From Candidatus Saccharimonadota bacterium (GTDB lineage Bacteria; Patescibacteriota; Saccharimonadia; Saccharimonadales; Saccharimonadaceae), in contig JAPUDQ010000037.1 of NCBI GenBank assembly GCA_027493025.1, positions 1 through 40,834 of the forward strand: a DNA stretch of 40,834 nt. Direction: 5' to 3'. This document shows, piece by piece, positions 33,006-40,834 of this stretch. Each line of letters starts with the position of its first letter. Within the stretch, counting starts at the first letter, position 1. The translations under genes were made by a program, and so were the position numbers. The notes under the pieces are model-generated. The model was not told the origin of the DNA, ran no database searches, and saw nothing but the letters and a program-made list of their open reading frames with translations.

Positions 33006-35197
33006 GGAGTGTAGACGCCTTTAATTGGATAGCGCAGACCCGTTGTAGTATCTACTGTAATGAGGCTACTGTATGGTAAGCCTGGATAATTTGTTGCGTT
33101 TACTATTAGGCTACCTCCAGAACGAACCAGTCTGATCTGGTCGTTATCTCGTACTTTGAATAATCTCCCCTCTGCCAAGTTGCCACCTCCGTATGTTAGT
33201 TGGTCTTGGATAGCGTCGGGTATGTTAACGATGATTGACCCGCCTCTTCCAAGCTGCTTGAGATCATCGATAGTCGGGAAGTTATACCATGTTCCATACC
33301 CTGAAGTGAATAAGTCACCTTTACTTGAGCGATAGATATCACTAGTGGGTAGTAAGGGGATGTTGTTTGTGACATTATGACTGACGGTACTGCACTGATC
33401 GCGCGAAACAATCCAATAGTTTTGGTCGAACGTGAGAGGCATACGTCTTCCGTCGGTTGTGATTATGCTGACGGATAAATTTTGGTCAACGAAACAGTGG
33501 CCAAGAGGTTTTGGCGAAACAGTGATTTTATCTCCGGTGTCCGCTATTGCCGGCAGGCTACGATTTGGCCTTGAGCTGAGGTTCCATGCTTTATAGGTTT
33601 CCATTGATGCCACAGGTATGACTTCTTTTTCGGACTCGGCGACGAGACTTATTTCTGACCTGTCATCAAACTTGACGACATCACCTCTCTCTAGCATAGC
33701 CACGCCAACGGGCTGCTGTACGTGATAATCTTGCATCCATCTCGCTTTATCCCATCCACCTAAACGATCAACAATAGCTGGAGAGCTAATAAAACGTTTT
33801 TTGCCACCCTCCATTTTCCATACGTAATTATTATTGATAGCCACAGATGGGAGGGTGATCTCTTGGACTGAAAACCTGTCGATTAATTCGTTGGGGAGTG
33901 TCGCGGTAGTATTAGAATTGAAACAATCCAATCCCCATGTCGTGGAACTATTGGTTTCTCCTGATGGTAGCTGTTTGCATGACTCGATACCAATAGGATA
34001 TCTCTTGCCGTCATCAAAGAAGTACATAGTACCATTACTATCAAAGGATTTTTTGGCAATGCTTGTCGTGATCAATGGTCCGGTAATAAAGCTGCTATCA
34101 AGGAATGACTGACTAACCTCTGCTGCAGAGTAGCGACTAAGCCCATAACTAGCTAGAAGATCTAAAGAGGCGAAGGGGTATTTCTTATTGTCGAAAACCG
34201 CATAGATCTGATGGGTATCTGTTGATTTGAAAAGGGGTGACGATACAGCACCAAGTACCGGACTACCAAACCAGTCATTATATACCCTCCAGAAATTCCT
34301 ATTGCCATAGGTACTACACGCGTCACCGGTACCGTACAGGTTATCAAGGGCGGGTTTGTTTGGTTGGTAGGGCGTGTATGTATAGAGGGCAGCAGTTGCC
34401 ATAGTTTCAATATTGACAGGTCCTGATCCGCAGTCCTTCACGTTGACATCTTGCCATAATACATAGTTGGTTTTGTAGGGTTTTTTGTAGGTCCACCATG
34501 GTTGCGTCATGCTATCGAGGTACCAGCGCATTAATGCTGCTGCTTCATCCATCTGTATAGAAAATCCTCCATAATTGACGTCACACTTATGCCCTTCTGG
34601 AGTATCTGGACAATGTGCGCCCATGGCATAGAGGTATTGATTAGGGAAAGGCCAGCTGTCGGTTGTCAGCGGACCGGCGGATTCTGTGGCAATCTTGACG
34701 AGCAAGACCTTAGGGTTAATGCTGTATTTCTGAGCGGAATTCCAGATAAGCTGGGCGGCGCTTTGCGCACCAGTAGGTATCGGTTTGCCGCCATAATTAT
34801 TGACAGGTAGTTCGGGGCTAGGTGTTGTCTTGGGGGTCTCATAATAATCTTTGAGACAGGTGAAGGAGAAGTTCGTTCCGTAGCCTCTCGCCTGCGCGTA
34901 CTCTGCATGAGTGACTCGTCCGTCGCCACTGTAGTCTGGCGCAGAGTAACCTACTTCAAGTGTTCCCTGGCCGCTTGTATCACAGCTGGGAACCTTATTA
35001 TTCAAAAATGACTGAATCTGTTCTATCGTCATCCCGTTTTTGTCGGTAAATACGCTATCATCAGCAATCCTTCCTGGTCGCCATGACTGCGCCGTGACTG
35101 CTGCTGCTGGCTGGTAGTAAATACCTAATACTGCAAGAAAGCTAAAAAGTAACGTACCAGCTAACGCTATAGGCAGATGTTGTTTAGTGTCATGCAT
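33002..35197 (-). CDS. Secreted lysozyme-like protein with C-terminal repeats
   Basis: 731 residues. Signal peptide (about 1-36, ending AAAVTAQ). A conserved lead (RIADDSVFTDKNGMTIEQIQ, SFLNNKVPSCD) and a lysozyme-like domain follow (about 140-315): NPKVLLVKIATESAGPL with likely catalytic Glu 172, then AMGAHCPDTPEGHKCDVNYG and YNDWFGS. The same arrangement is common in actinobacterial secreted proteins. From about 325 on there are degenerate repeats of some 60-70 residues with the pattern (Y/V)xx(D/G)xKKYPI-x-S (KKYPFAS, KRYPIGI, KKRFISS). Of two adjacent ATGs, 35197 is 7 bases from GGAGG and 35200 only 4. It is the last gene of the operon. It could bind or cut the wall of self or of an actinobacterial partner (inference). 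Confidence 0.72.
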   Translation of the reverse strand: MHDTKQHLPIALAGTLLFSFLAVLGIYYQPAAAVTAQSWRPGRIADDSVFTDKNGMTIEQIQSFLNNKVPSCDTSGQGTLEVGYSAPDYSGDGRVTHAEYAQARGYGTNFSFTCLKDYYETPKTTPSPELPVNNYGGKPIPTGAQSAAQLIWNSAQKYSINPKVLLVKIATESAGPLTTDSWPFPNQYLYAMGAHCPDTPEGHKCDVNYGGFSIQMDEAAALMRWYLDSMTQPWWTYKKPYKTNYVLWQDVNVKDCGSGPVNIETMATAALYTYTPYQPNKPALDNLYGTGDACSTYGNRNFWRVYNDWFGSPVLGAVSSPLFKSTDTHQIYAVFDNKKYPFASLDLLASYGLSRYSAAEVSQSFLDSSFITGPLITTSIAKKSFDSNGTMYFFDDGKRYPIGIESCKQLPSGETNSSTTWGLDCFNSNTTATLPNELIDRFSVQEITLPSVAINNNYVWKMEGGKKRFISSPAIVDRLGGWDKARWMQDYHVQQPVGVAMLERGDVVKFDDRSEISLVAESEKEVIPVASMETYKAWNLSSRPNRSLPAIADTGDKITVSPKPLGHCFVDQNLSVSIITTDGRRMPLTFDQNYWIVSRDQCSTVSHNVTNNIPLLPTSDIYRSSKGDLFTSGYGTWYNFPTIDDLKQLGRGGSIIVNIPDAIQDQLTYGGGNLAEGRLFKVRDNDQIRLVRSGGSLIVNATNYPGLPYSSLITVDTTTGLRYPIKGVYTP

Positions 35198-35715
35198 CAT
35201 GGCACCTCCAGAAGGATTTGCTTAGAAGTGGTAGTTGATCCCGATTGGGCATCTAGAGTAACCGTCCATTGTCCGGAACTGAGTTCGCTTACGGGGATAC
35301 TGAATCCTGCACACGAAGAATATTCTGATTGGTATAGGATTGGCGCAGATCGCGTCACGGTTTGCGTTGCTTTCCGTAATGACATTGTACAAGTGCCGTC
35401 GCTGTAACCGTAAAGCTTTGTGATGATGACAGCATTTCCATCTGTGACGTAGGCGGATAGTCCTAGGTTGTCTGAACTGGCGGGTGGCGAATAGGAGGTT
35501 GACTCTTCGGGCTTTGATGCCTTGTCTTGTGAGGGTGCTGAGGAAGTTGTAGAAATAGAAGGTTCAAGGAGCTCTTTCTTTTTTCCACCGTCTTCATATG
35601 TGACGGGAGGCTTGGCAAAAAACACGGCATATACAGCGTAAGATACGAGGATAACTACTGCGAGAAGAAGATATATCCAAGGGCGACGGTTTTGTTTTTG
35701 TATCATTTTTTTCAT
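35197..35715 (-). CDS. Bitopic membrane protein of unknown function
   Basis: 172 residues. A basic N-terminus (MKKMIQKQNRRPW) is followed by one helix (about 14-34, IYLLLAVVILVSYAVYAVFF), a Ser/Pro/Glu-rich linker and a C-terminal domain of about 90 residues with two cysteines (GTCTMSL and SSCAGFSIP) ending in beta-type sequence. Ig-like folding is possible but not proven. I placed the start at ATG 35715; the frame is open to 35805 but that part overlaps gtrA. A TGG-TATATT extended -10 box (35729-35737 on -) lies 13 bases upstream. It ends inside the start of the lysozyme-like gene. Confidence 0.6.
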   Translation of the reverse strand: MKKMIQKQNRRPWIYLLLAVVILVSYAVYAVFFAKPPVTYEDGGKKKELLEPSISTTSSAPSQDKASKPEESTSYSPPASSDNLGLSAYVTDGNAVIITKLYGYSDGTCTMSLRKATQTVTRSAPILYQSEYSSCAGFSIPVSELSSGQWTVTLDAQSGSTTTSKQILLEVP

Positions 35716-35776
35716 AGCACTTACTGTAAATATACCATAAAATAGCATATTACTATAAGTTTTATGAGTCGGAAAG

Positions 35777-36214
35777 TCAGGAGGGAGTGAAGTGTCGGTA
35801 GACAAATCTCACGCGGAACCAGTAATTCCAGAAGAACGAAAATACGATAGATACAGTTTTAGCGAAGAAGGGATATATAGCTAGGTATTCTACGAGGAGC
35901 GTGACGACTGCGAGCTGGATGGCTAATCCTACGAGGCTTGCGACGAAAATGAGAGTGAATTCTTTGCTTGGTCTGTAATGTGATTTTCCAAAGATAAATA
36001 CCCTGCCGCCGATCCAGTTTAGTATGACACCTGAAATGAAACTGACTATAGTTGCTAACTGATAGTTATTAGAGGACACTAGATATGTTATCTGAAATAT
36101 TACCATCTCCAGTCCTACTATGATGACGGCCATAACGAAATAGCGCATAAGCTTCGGGTTATTTTTGAGGTGTTCGATGATACTAATGTTTTTCATATTG
36201 TTCGATAAAATCAT
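35777..36214 (-). CDS. GtrA family membrane protein
   Basis: 145 residues with four predicted helices and the GtrA pattern: LMRYFVMAVIIVGLEMVIFQ, then FISGVILNWIGGRVFIF, and a last helix ending FFWNYWFRVRFVYR. GtrA-like proteins are thought to help flip lipid-linked sugars (such as undecaprenyl-phosphate-glucose) or take part in cell-wall glycan synthesis. The start is either 36214 or 36196; both lie inside the end of the upstream gene (overlap 32 or 14 bases) and neither has a clear ribosome site. It fits with the flippase-like and GT-C-like neighbours. Confidence 0.88.
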   Translation of the reverse strand: MILSNNMKNISIIEHLKNNPKLMRYFVMAVIIVGLEMVIFQITYLVSSNNYQLATIVSFISGVILNWIGGRVFIFGKSHYRPSKEFTLIFVASLVGLAIQLAVVTLLVEYLAIYPFFAKTVSIVFSFFWNYWFRVRFVYRHFTPS

Positions 36215-38285
36215 TAAAGAGTCTCACGGCTATCGCATAGAAGGCGATAGCGCTTTGAGGATTGATATGGACACGGTACGTTAGCATTCGGCAATAGTGA
36301 ACCGCTTCATGAAATAGAATGGCACGATATTGGTCCGTCGGTAGCTCATTACTAAGATAAGTGGAAAGCCGCTTATAAAGATTATTGTACTGCATGGATG
36401 TCTTCTCTTCAAAAACAATCTTATTTCCCGTAAGCTCAGCAGACTTAATCAGCACCAAGAATTCGTAGCCGGAGTGGAGCGACTGAAACATCTTGCCATA
36501 ATCGGTAACAGCATCGGATATAGCATTCTCGTTATTTGGATCAAGCAGTACAAAATCCTTATTAACAGGGTTAACGATTATGTTGTCGACGGTGAGATCG
36601 CCATGTATCGGGCTCTCGTTGAAGTTCGCTACGTCGCTCATCGCTGTTTTATTTTGCTGAATTTTTTTGATTACTTCATTGAAGTTCATGAGTTTACGGC
36701 CATTGACGATAAGTCGTTCTTCTTCAAGGGCTCGCGATATCGTAGTGCTAGTATTAGCCGCATCACGTACTTTGCCTATGACCTTATTCTCGATATACTC
36801 GTCGAGTTTATGTTGTTGGTCATTAATGATGGTCGGCTTATAAATCTCACTATTCATAAAGTCTAAAATGTTACGCAGCACCCTCCAACTGCTCAGAACA
36901 CTCGAAGAGTGGACGAAGTCGAAGAATGTGATGTAATCGTCGTGGTATGTTAGGTTGATAGCATAACTATCACTATTTTTCTCTTCTTCCAAAACTTTAG
37001 CTGTGTGTTCTAGATGGTGGCGTTGATGTAGCCACTGATACTGGGCAGATAATTTATCAGCAAATTGAGGGAGGGTAATTTTTTTGACCACCATTTTATC
37101 GTTCTGCCACGCTAAGAGAGTGAGGGCATTTGAGCCTCCCTTGAACGTTTTTACGACCGTAAATTCTTTGGCCATTTCGTGATTGTTCAGTATTCGGTTG
37201 AGCTCAACTCCCTTGAAATACGTATCAAGAAAACTACCAAACTCTCCAGATATGTCAACATCGCGATAGAGCTTATTCTTCATAACCTCAACTCGTGATA
37301 GTCGTGAATTGTTGGTAATCGATTGTCTTCTGATCACGTAGTATGTACCCAGAATAATGCTGGGAACTACAAGTATCAGCCAGCTAAGGATGCTGAACGA
37401 TAATATATAGGTGCCATTTTCACCGAGGGTTTGTAGCAGGCCAGCGAGAATCGCACGGTAGCTAACAAGGTATGTCGGGCCAATGGGGGTTGATATACTC
37501 AGGTAGCTGGAGATAGTGCTGCTGGCTATTGACATAAGATGTGGCTGGAGTGCTCCCGCTATAAGAGCGATAGATAGTCCATAGCACAGCCACATAGCAA
37601 CTGATAGGTAGAGATATCGTGGCAGAATATGGTAATTCAGAACAGTTTTTAGGCCGTATATAAGCGACCAGCTCATGAGCCGTAGGCGATTTTTAATCTT
37701 CTGGTTAAAGAGTGCAGTAGAATGATAAATAAGTCGTAGTAAACGCGGATATTGACTGCGGATACTCCAGACGGCAACAACGAGTAGTGCGAGTGAGAGT
37801 AACGCATTGCCGATTACCAGTAGAAACGGCTCCAGTGATGTTTTTGGTAGAAAGAATAGCGGTACTAGTAACGCAAAACTCATCACAACTACAAGATCTA
37901 CAATGCGCTCGAATAGGATGGTACCAAATACCGCTGAACGACTAATTTTAACACCCTTGCCTATGTAATGAGCACGAATAATCTCTCCAAGCCTTAGGGG
38001 GAGTGATGCGTTAAAGAGAAAGCCGATCATCTGGCCTTTGAAGACTTCCATAAAACGTATTGGCCTGATTTGCTCAAGTAATAGGGCGTGTTTTTTGGCG
38101 CGAATGACATGTCCAATTATTTGTAGAAGTATACCGGCTACGACGAGGACAATTCCTGTAGAGTTTACGGCGCTAAATAGCCTAATATCCATATTGTCCA
38201 GTTTGGATATAAAATGAAACGAGGAGATACCCCCAAATATAAGACTAATAACTAAGAGTGTGATGAGTGTGATACGTGTTTTCAT
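36183..38285 (-). CDS. LPG-synthase-TM/flippase-like protein fused to APH-like kinase domain
   Basis: A 700-residue fusion. Residues 1-325 form an eight-helix or so domain of the lysylphosphatidylglycerol synthase TM / UPF0104 type (GHVIRAKKHALLL, then FNASLPLRLGEIIRAHYIGKG, and SRSAVFGTILFERIVDLV), a family linked to lipid or glycolipid flipping. Residues about 370-700 look like an aminoglycoside-phosphotransferase-type kinase: FKGGSNALTLLAWQNDKMVVKK, catalytic loop IHGDLTVDN (H561, D563, N568) and metal-binding Asp at 582 in FVLLDPNNENA. The kinase residues are intact. A membrane-bound sugar or lipid kinase coupled to flipping is the natural guess. The start overlaps the HAD gene (ATGA). 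Confidence 0.8.
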   Translation of the reverse strand: MKTRITLITLLVISLIFGGISSFHFISKLDNMDIRLFSAVNSTGIVLVVAGILLQIIGHVIRAKKHALLLEQIRPIRFMEVFKGQMIGFLFNASLPLRLGEIIRAHYIGKGVKISRSAVFGTILFERIVDLVVVMSFALLVPLFFLPKTSLEPFLLVIGNALLSLALLVVAVWSIRSQYPRLLRLIYHSTALFNQKIKNRLRLMSWSLIYGLKTVLNYHILPRYLYLSVAMWLCYGLSIALIAGALQPHLMSIASSTISSYLSISTPIGPTYLVSYRAILAGLLQTLGENGTYILSFSILSWLILVVPSIILGTYYVIRRQSITNNSRLSRVEVMKNKLYRDVDISGEFGSFLDTYFKGVELNRILNNHEMAKEFTVVKTFKGGSNALTLLAWQNDKMVVKKITLPQFADKLSAQYQWLHQRHHLEHTAKVLEEEKNSDSYAINLTYHDDYITFFDFVHSSSVLSSWRVLRNILDFMNSEIYKPTIINDQQHKLDEYIENKVIGKVRDAANTSTTISRALEEERLIVNGRKLMNFNEVIKKIQQNKTAMSDVANFNESPIHGDLTVDNIIVNPVNKDFVLLDPNNENAISDAVTDYGKMFQSLHSGYEFLVLIKSAELTGNKIVFEEKTSMQYNNLYKRLSTYLSNELPTDQYRAILFHEAVHYCRMLTYRVHINPQSAIAFYAIAVRLFNDFIEQYEKH

Positions 38286-38839
38286 ACGATTATCTTGATT
38301 GTATGTGCTCCAGCGTGTGTTGCGGCTTCAATACCGATTACTGTATCTTCGAATATAACACAGTCGTCTGGCTTGACCCCTAATATCTCGATGGCTTTGA
38401 GATAGCACTCGGGGTGCGGTTTGGCATGGGTGACGTCCTCACCGAAAACTGTAGCGTCAAAAAAATCACTAAGCCCTAAATGCTGAAGAATGTTTTGGGC
38501 GTTAACTCGCTTAGCGGTGGTGGCGATGCCTATCTTGACGCCTTTTTGCTTTGCAGCTTGTAAGAAATTTATCAGATTTGTATTGGGTACAATTAAATTG
38601 GCATACTTTTTATAGGCCTCTACTTTGTAGTGAGCGATTTCTGCTTTGCGAGGAGGTGAAATATGGGGTGCAACAAGTTCCATCATTTCTTCAAATCTAT
38701 GTCCGAAGTGCCGCTTATATGTTACTTCGTCGAACTCATAGCCAGCTTTAGCGAAGGCATCTCTGTATGCCGCGATATTGGCGGGTAATGTATCACAGAG
38801 CGTGCCGTCGAGATCAGTAATGAAAGAGAAATACATCAT
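38282..38839 (-). CDS. HAD-superfamily phosphatase, subfamily IA (beta-phosphoglucomutase/phosphoglycolate phosphatase-like)
   Basis: 185 residues. All four HAD motifs are visible: nucleophile D9 and D11 in FITDLDGTL, T107/T108 in GIATTAK, K140 in AKPHPECY, and E164/D165 in VIFEDTVIGIEAA. A small helical cap lies between motif I and II. The substrate cannot be told; a sugar phosphate is likely given the glycan genes on both sides. Both ends overlap neighbours by four bases (ATGA), so it belongs to the operon led by the 626-residue membrane protein. Confidence 0.9.
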   Translation of the reverse strand: MMYFSFITDLDGTLCDTLPANIAAYRDAFAKAGYEFDEVTYKRHFGHRFEEMMELVAPHISPPRKAEIAHYKVEAYKKYANLIVPNTNLINFLQAAKQKGVKIGIATTAKRVNAQNILQHLGLSDFFDATVFGEDVTHAKPHPECYLKAIEILGVKPDDCVIFEDTVIGIEAATHAGAHTIKIIV

Positions 38840-40716
38840 CTGTATTGTACCTCAAAAACAACATCCCTCTCCAGTGTCTTGCCGTTAAGGGTGGCTGTGC
38901 CGTCACGGTATATATCAGGCTTGCTGAGCTGCACCGCGAGGGGGGAGAGTGATTGTTCCGGGTGGGATGCTGTGACAGTGAAGCAATAATTCCTTGCGGC
39001 AGAGTCGGTTAAGGGTTCAAAATGGATAACATGAAACGAGTTATCTTTGATAAACCATTCATTGAGCTCTACGGATCTAATACGGTGGCGGCAGGACTGG
39101 TCGTACAAGATAAACTGATAGTCTGACCCAACCCGTGCAAGAAAGGTGGAGAAATATATCCCTACGCCATCAAGATTATTGCGTGGTGACTGAAAGGTCT
39201 GAGTGATATGGTTTTTCGTGCCTAAACCGGTAACGTATTGGTTACCGTCAGGCATAAGACCAAACGAGACATGACGCGGATAGTAGGACAGAGTTGAAGA
39301 TGTGCATAACGCTGATCGATCAATATTGTTATATGAGAGGGGTTGCGATGGGTATATCAGTATGGATAGCGATGATGATCGATTGGTCGAGCAGGCTCTC
39401 TGGGCTGATGCGTAGATATTGCCAACCGTCTTCTCCATGAAGTTGGATGTCCCATAGCTGCCAACGTAGGGAGCACACCCCAGAATGATTAAGAGCACAC
39501 CACAGAATACGATCACACGATATCTTGCTTTTGAGATGCGCTGCCATATGGCAGCAATAACGAGAATGGTCCCAACAATCATGATCCAATTTTGGGCATA
39601 GAAGAATTGATCTGGCCCGCTATTATGATATCCAGTGTAGAGTTCGCCGACACCCGTACGCTTCACGATAAAGAGTATGGAAGCGACGAGTGCGGTGTAA
39701 AGACTGAATAAAACAATGTCTCTATGCTGTCGCATACTAGCAATGGCTACACCAATCACGGCAATAGCAATCACGACGACGAACACGTCGTTTATATGGC
39801 GTTGCAGCATAAATATGAATGGGAATAACAGTGTGCGGTATAAGAAAATCTCAATCGTAGATTGTGGTGTGTAGGGTGCATCAAGGTAGCCTTTATTCTC
39901 AGGGATACCACCTACAAACGCAATGATAAGCTGGGGAATTAATAACAGCCCTAAAGCGGCCAATGATATAAATGACACACTGCGAAATACTAATCGGAAC
40001 TTTCGGCGACCGATGTATTGTACGAACGGCAACAGTGCAAAAGGCAGTAATAGATAGACAGTCACATTCGTATAGGCGCAAATGAGTAGCAGTAAATCCA
40101 CTATTATAATTCGTCGTGAGGTGAACGGGAGGTGATTGCGATATATCAATAGTACGAATGCTATGAATATAAAAGCGAACTTAAGGTTCCCGATAGTACC
40201 AATGATCGCATAATCGAAACTAGGCAAGGGGATGAGTAATAACATTAGATACAGTAGAACGAGCAAGTAGCGCGGGCTGATCAGCCTACGCAACAATATT
40301 ATCGGCAGAGAGCATGTCATGCCAAGAAATAGATATGATACAACCGCGAACGATCTTGGCAAGTTTACGAATTCATCATGACCGATGATGACGTTAATTA
40401 ATCCACCTACCTGCTCCAATAAGTACAGTCCCACAACGCCATACCCATTAAATGGTGTTGCTATCGCCCCGAGGAGACCTTTTTCGTGTAGGGTTCTGTA
40501 GAATATGTTGCCGTCTTCGGCATAGAAGTTTGGCTCGCTAAAGTTATTAGGAAAGCGCACGTAAAATACGACAGCGCCTAGGATACTCAATAGTACAAAG
40601 GCGCTAATAACAAAGCGTCTATCATCGCGGTGGCTCCACAACTCTTGCCACCACGTATGGTGGGATACCCAAGAGCGTATGCCAGATAATTTGCTATCTC
40701 GCCTCTTCCCTCTCAT
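38836..40716 (-). CDS. Polytopic membrane protein, GT-C-like
   Basis: 626 residues with about ten or more helices in residues 38-430 and a C-terminal soluble domain (about 440-626) that is probably extracytoplasmic and has paired cysteines. The first outside loop contains NFYAEDGNIFYRTL with the acidic pair E67/D68, the placement of the catalytic Asp/Glu in GT-C glycosyltransferases that use polyprenyl-phosphate sugars. I recognise no named family. It is the first gene of a six-gene operon and would add sugars outside the membrane to the glycan handled by GtrA and the flippase-like protein. No strong ribosome site is seen. Confidence 0.65.
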   Translation of the reverse strand: MRGKRRDSKLSGIRSWVSHHTWWQELWSHRDDRRFVISAFVLLSILGAVVFYVRFPNNFSEPNFYAEDGNIFYRTLHEKGLLGAIATPFNGYGVVGLYLLEQVGGLINVIIGHDEFVNLPRSFAVVSYLFLGMTCSLPIILLRRLISPRYLLVLLYLMLLLIPLPSFDYAIIGTIGNLKFAFIFIAFVLLIYRNHLPFTSRRIIIVDLLLLICAYTNVTVYLLLPFALLPFVQYIGRRKFRLVFRSVSFISLAALGLLLIPQLIIAFVGGIPENKGYLDAPYTPQSTIEIFLYRTLLFPFIFMLQRHINDVFVVVIAIAVIGVAIASMRQHRDIVLFSLYTALVASILFIVKRTGVGELYTGYHNSGPDQFFYAQNWIMIVGTILVIAAIWQRISKARYRVIVFCGVLLIILGCAPYVGSYGTSNFMEKTVGNIYASAQRACSTNRSSSLSILIYPSQPLSYNNIDRSALCTSSTLSYYPRHVSFGLMPDGNQYVTGLGTKNHITQTFQSPRNNLDGVGIYFSTFLARVGSDYQFILYDQSCRHRIRSVELNEWFIKDNSFHVIHFEPLTDSAARNYCFTVTASHPEQSLSPLAVQLSKPDIYRDGTATLNGKTLERDVVFEVQYR

Positions 40717-40737
40717 CTAACGATTATTGTACATGAA

Positions 40738-40767
40738 TTATTAATAAATAGGCAGGTTAGCTGTCAA
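40738..40767 (-). promoter_or_regulatory. Promoter of the glycan operon
   Basis: On the minus strand TTGACA (40767-40762) is followed after 18 bases by TAATAA (40743-40738), predicting a start about 15-20 bases before the ATG at 40716. A second TTGACA lies at 40791-40786. A TACAAT box (40731-40726) even closer to the ATG is an alternative giving an almost leaderless mRNA. Nothing else is supported in 40717-40834. Confidence 0.5.
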
Positions 40768-40834
40768 TAATATAATACTGGGTAATGTCAACCTCTTGGT
40801 ACAAAAGTTAACGTTTTCTCTAAATATTTCAGGG

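Noticed and set aside
31161-34929. Antisense and out-of-frame reading frames of 60-92 codons in the glycosyltransferase and lysozyme-like genes
   Set aside because: They lie wholly within strong coding genes and encode low-quality sequence.
1-40834. tRNA, rRNA, CRISPR arrays, insertion sequences or prophage
   Set aside because: I looked for repeated spacers, transposase-like proteins, terminal inverted repeats and tRNA-like arms and saw none convincing. The phage-lysozyme-like domain is part of a T4SS hydrolase, not evidence of a prophage.

Overview
The window reads as a gene-dense bacterial chromosome segment around the replication origin, most consistent with Candidatus Saccharibacteria (TM7) or a close Patescibacteria relative. 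The reasons are family-level. A run of very small two-helix pilin-like proteins lies beside a stripped-down type IV secretion (T4SS) set: a VirB6/TrbL-like channel, a PrgI-like protein, a TraC-like protein, a VirB4 ATPase and wall hydrolases. Next to it is a standard dnaA/dnaN/recF and rpmH/rnpA/yidC/jag origin block. Genes overlap by 1-4 bases almost everywhere. TGA works as a stop (for example at the ends of yidC, the ABC permease and the M15-containing gene), so the UGA=Gly code of SR1/Gracilibacteria is not used. The taxonomic call is inference; no rRNA or tRNA gene was seen.

Layout. (1) 264-1536: a ComF-type phosphoribosyltransferase (-) divergent from an Hsp20 chaperone (+), closed by two hairpin terminators. 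(2) 1672-4249 (-): six consecutive pilin-like proteins, four of them closely alike. (3) 4415-17833 (+): a nine-gene T4SS-like operon: giant polytopic channel protein, PrgI-like protein, TraC-like protein, VirB4 ATPase, a 1045-residue membrane protein ending in an M15-type peptidase, a small bitopic protein, a secreted lysozyme-like plus M23 hydrolase, and two anchored proteins of unknown role. No relaxase and no VirD4 coupling protein is in the window. (4) 17823-23951: recF, dnaN, probable oriC, dnaA (all -), then rpmH, rnpA, yidC, jag (+).

(5) 23964-33005: surface glycan genes. Two glycosyltransferases (-) face a Wzm/Wzt-type ABC exporter, two methyltransferases and a three-domain glycosyltransferase (+). 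The divergent starts are 28 bp apart and share a palindromic promoter. (6) 33002-40716 (-): a tight six-gene operon: GT-C-like membrane protein, HAD phosphatase, an LPG-synthase/flippase-like protein fused to an APH-like kinase domain, GtrA, a bitopic protein and a secreted lysozyme-like protein with a repeat tail.

A working picture is that the pilins and T4SS form a contact, secretion or DNA-uptake machine whose own hydrolases open a cell wall, while blocks 5 and 6 make and export a surface polysaccharide or lipid-linked glycan. The most notable points are the two chemically different wall hydrolases built into the secretion operon, the flippase-kinase fusion, an oriC with a DnaA-trio-like TAG array beside a DnaA box, and repeated -10 boxes so close to start codons that several mRNAs may be leaderless.
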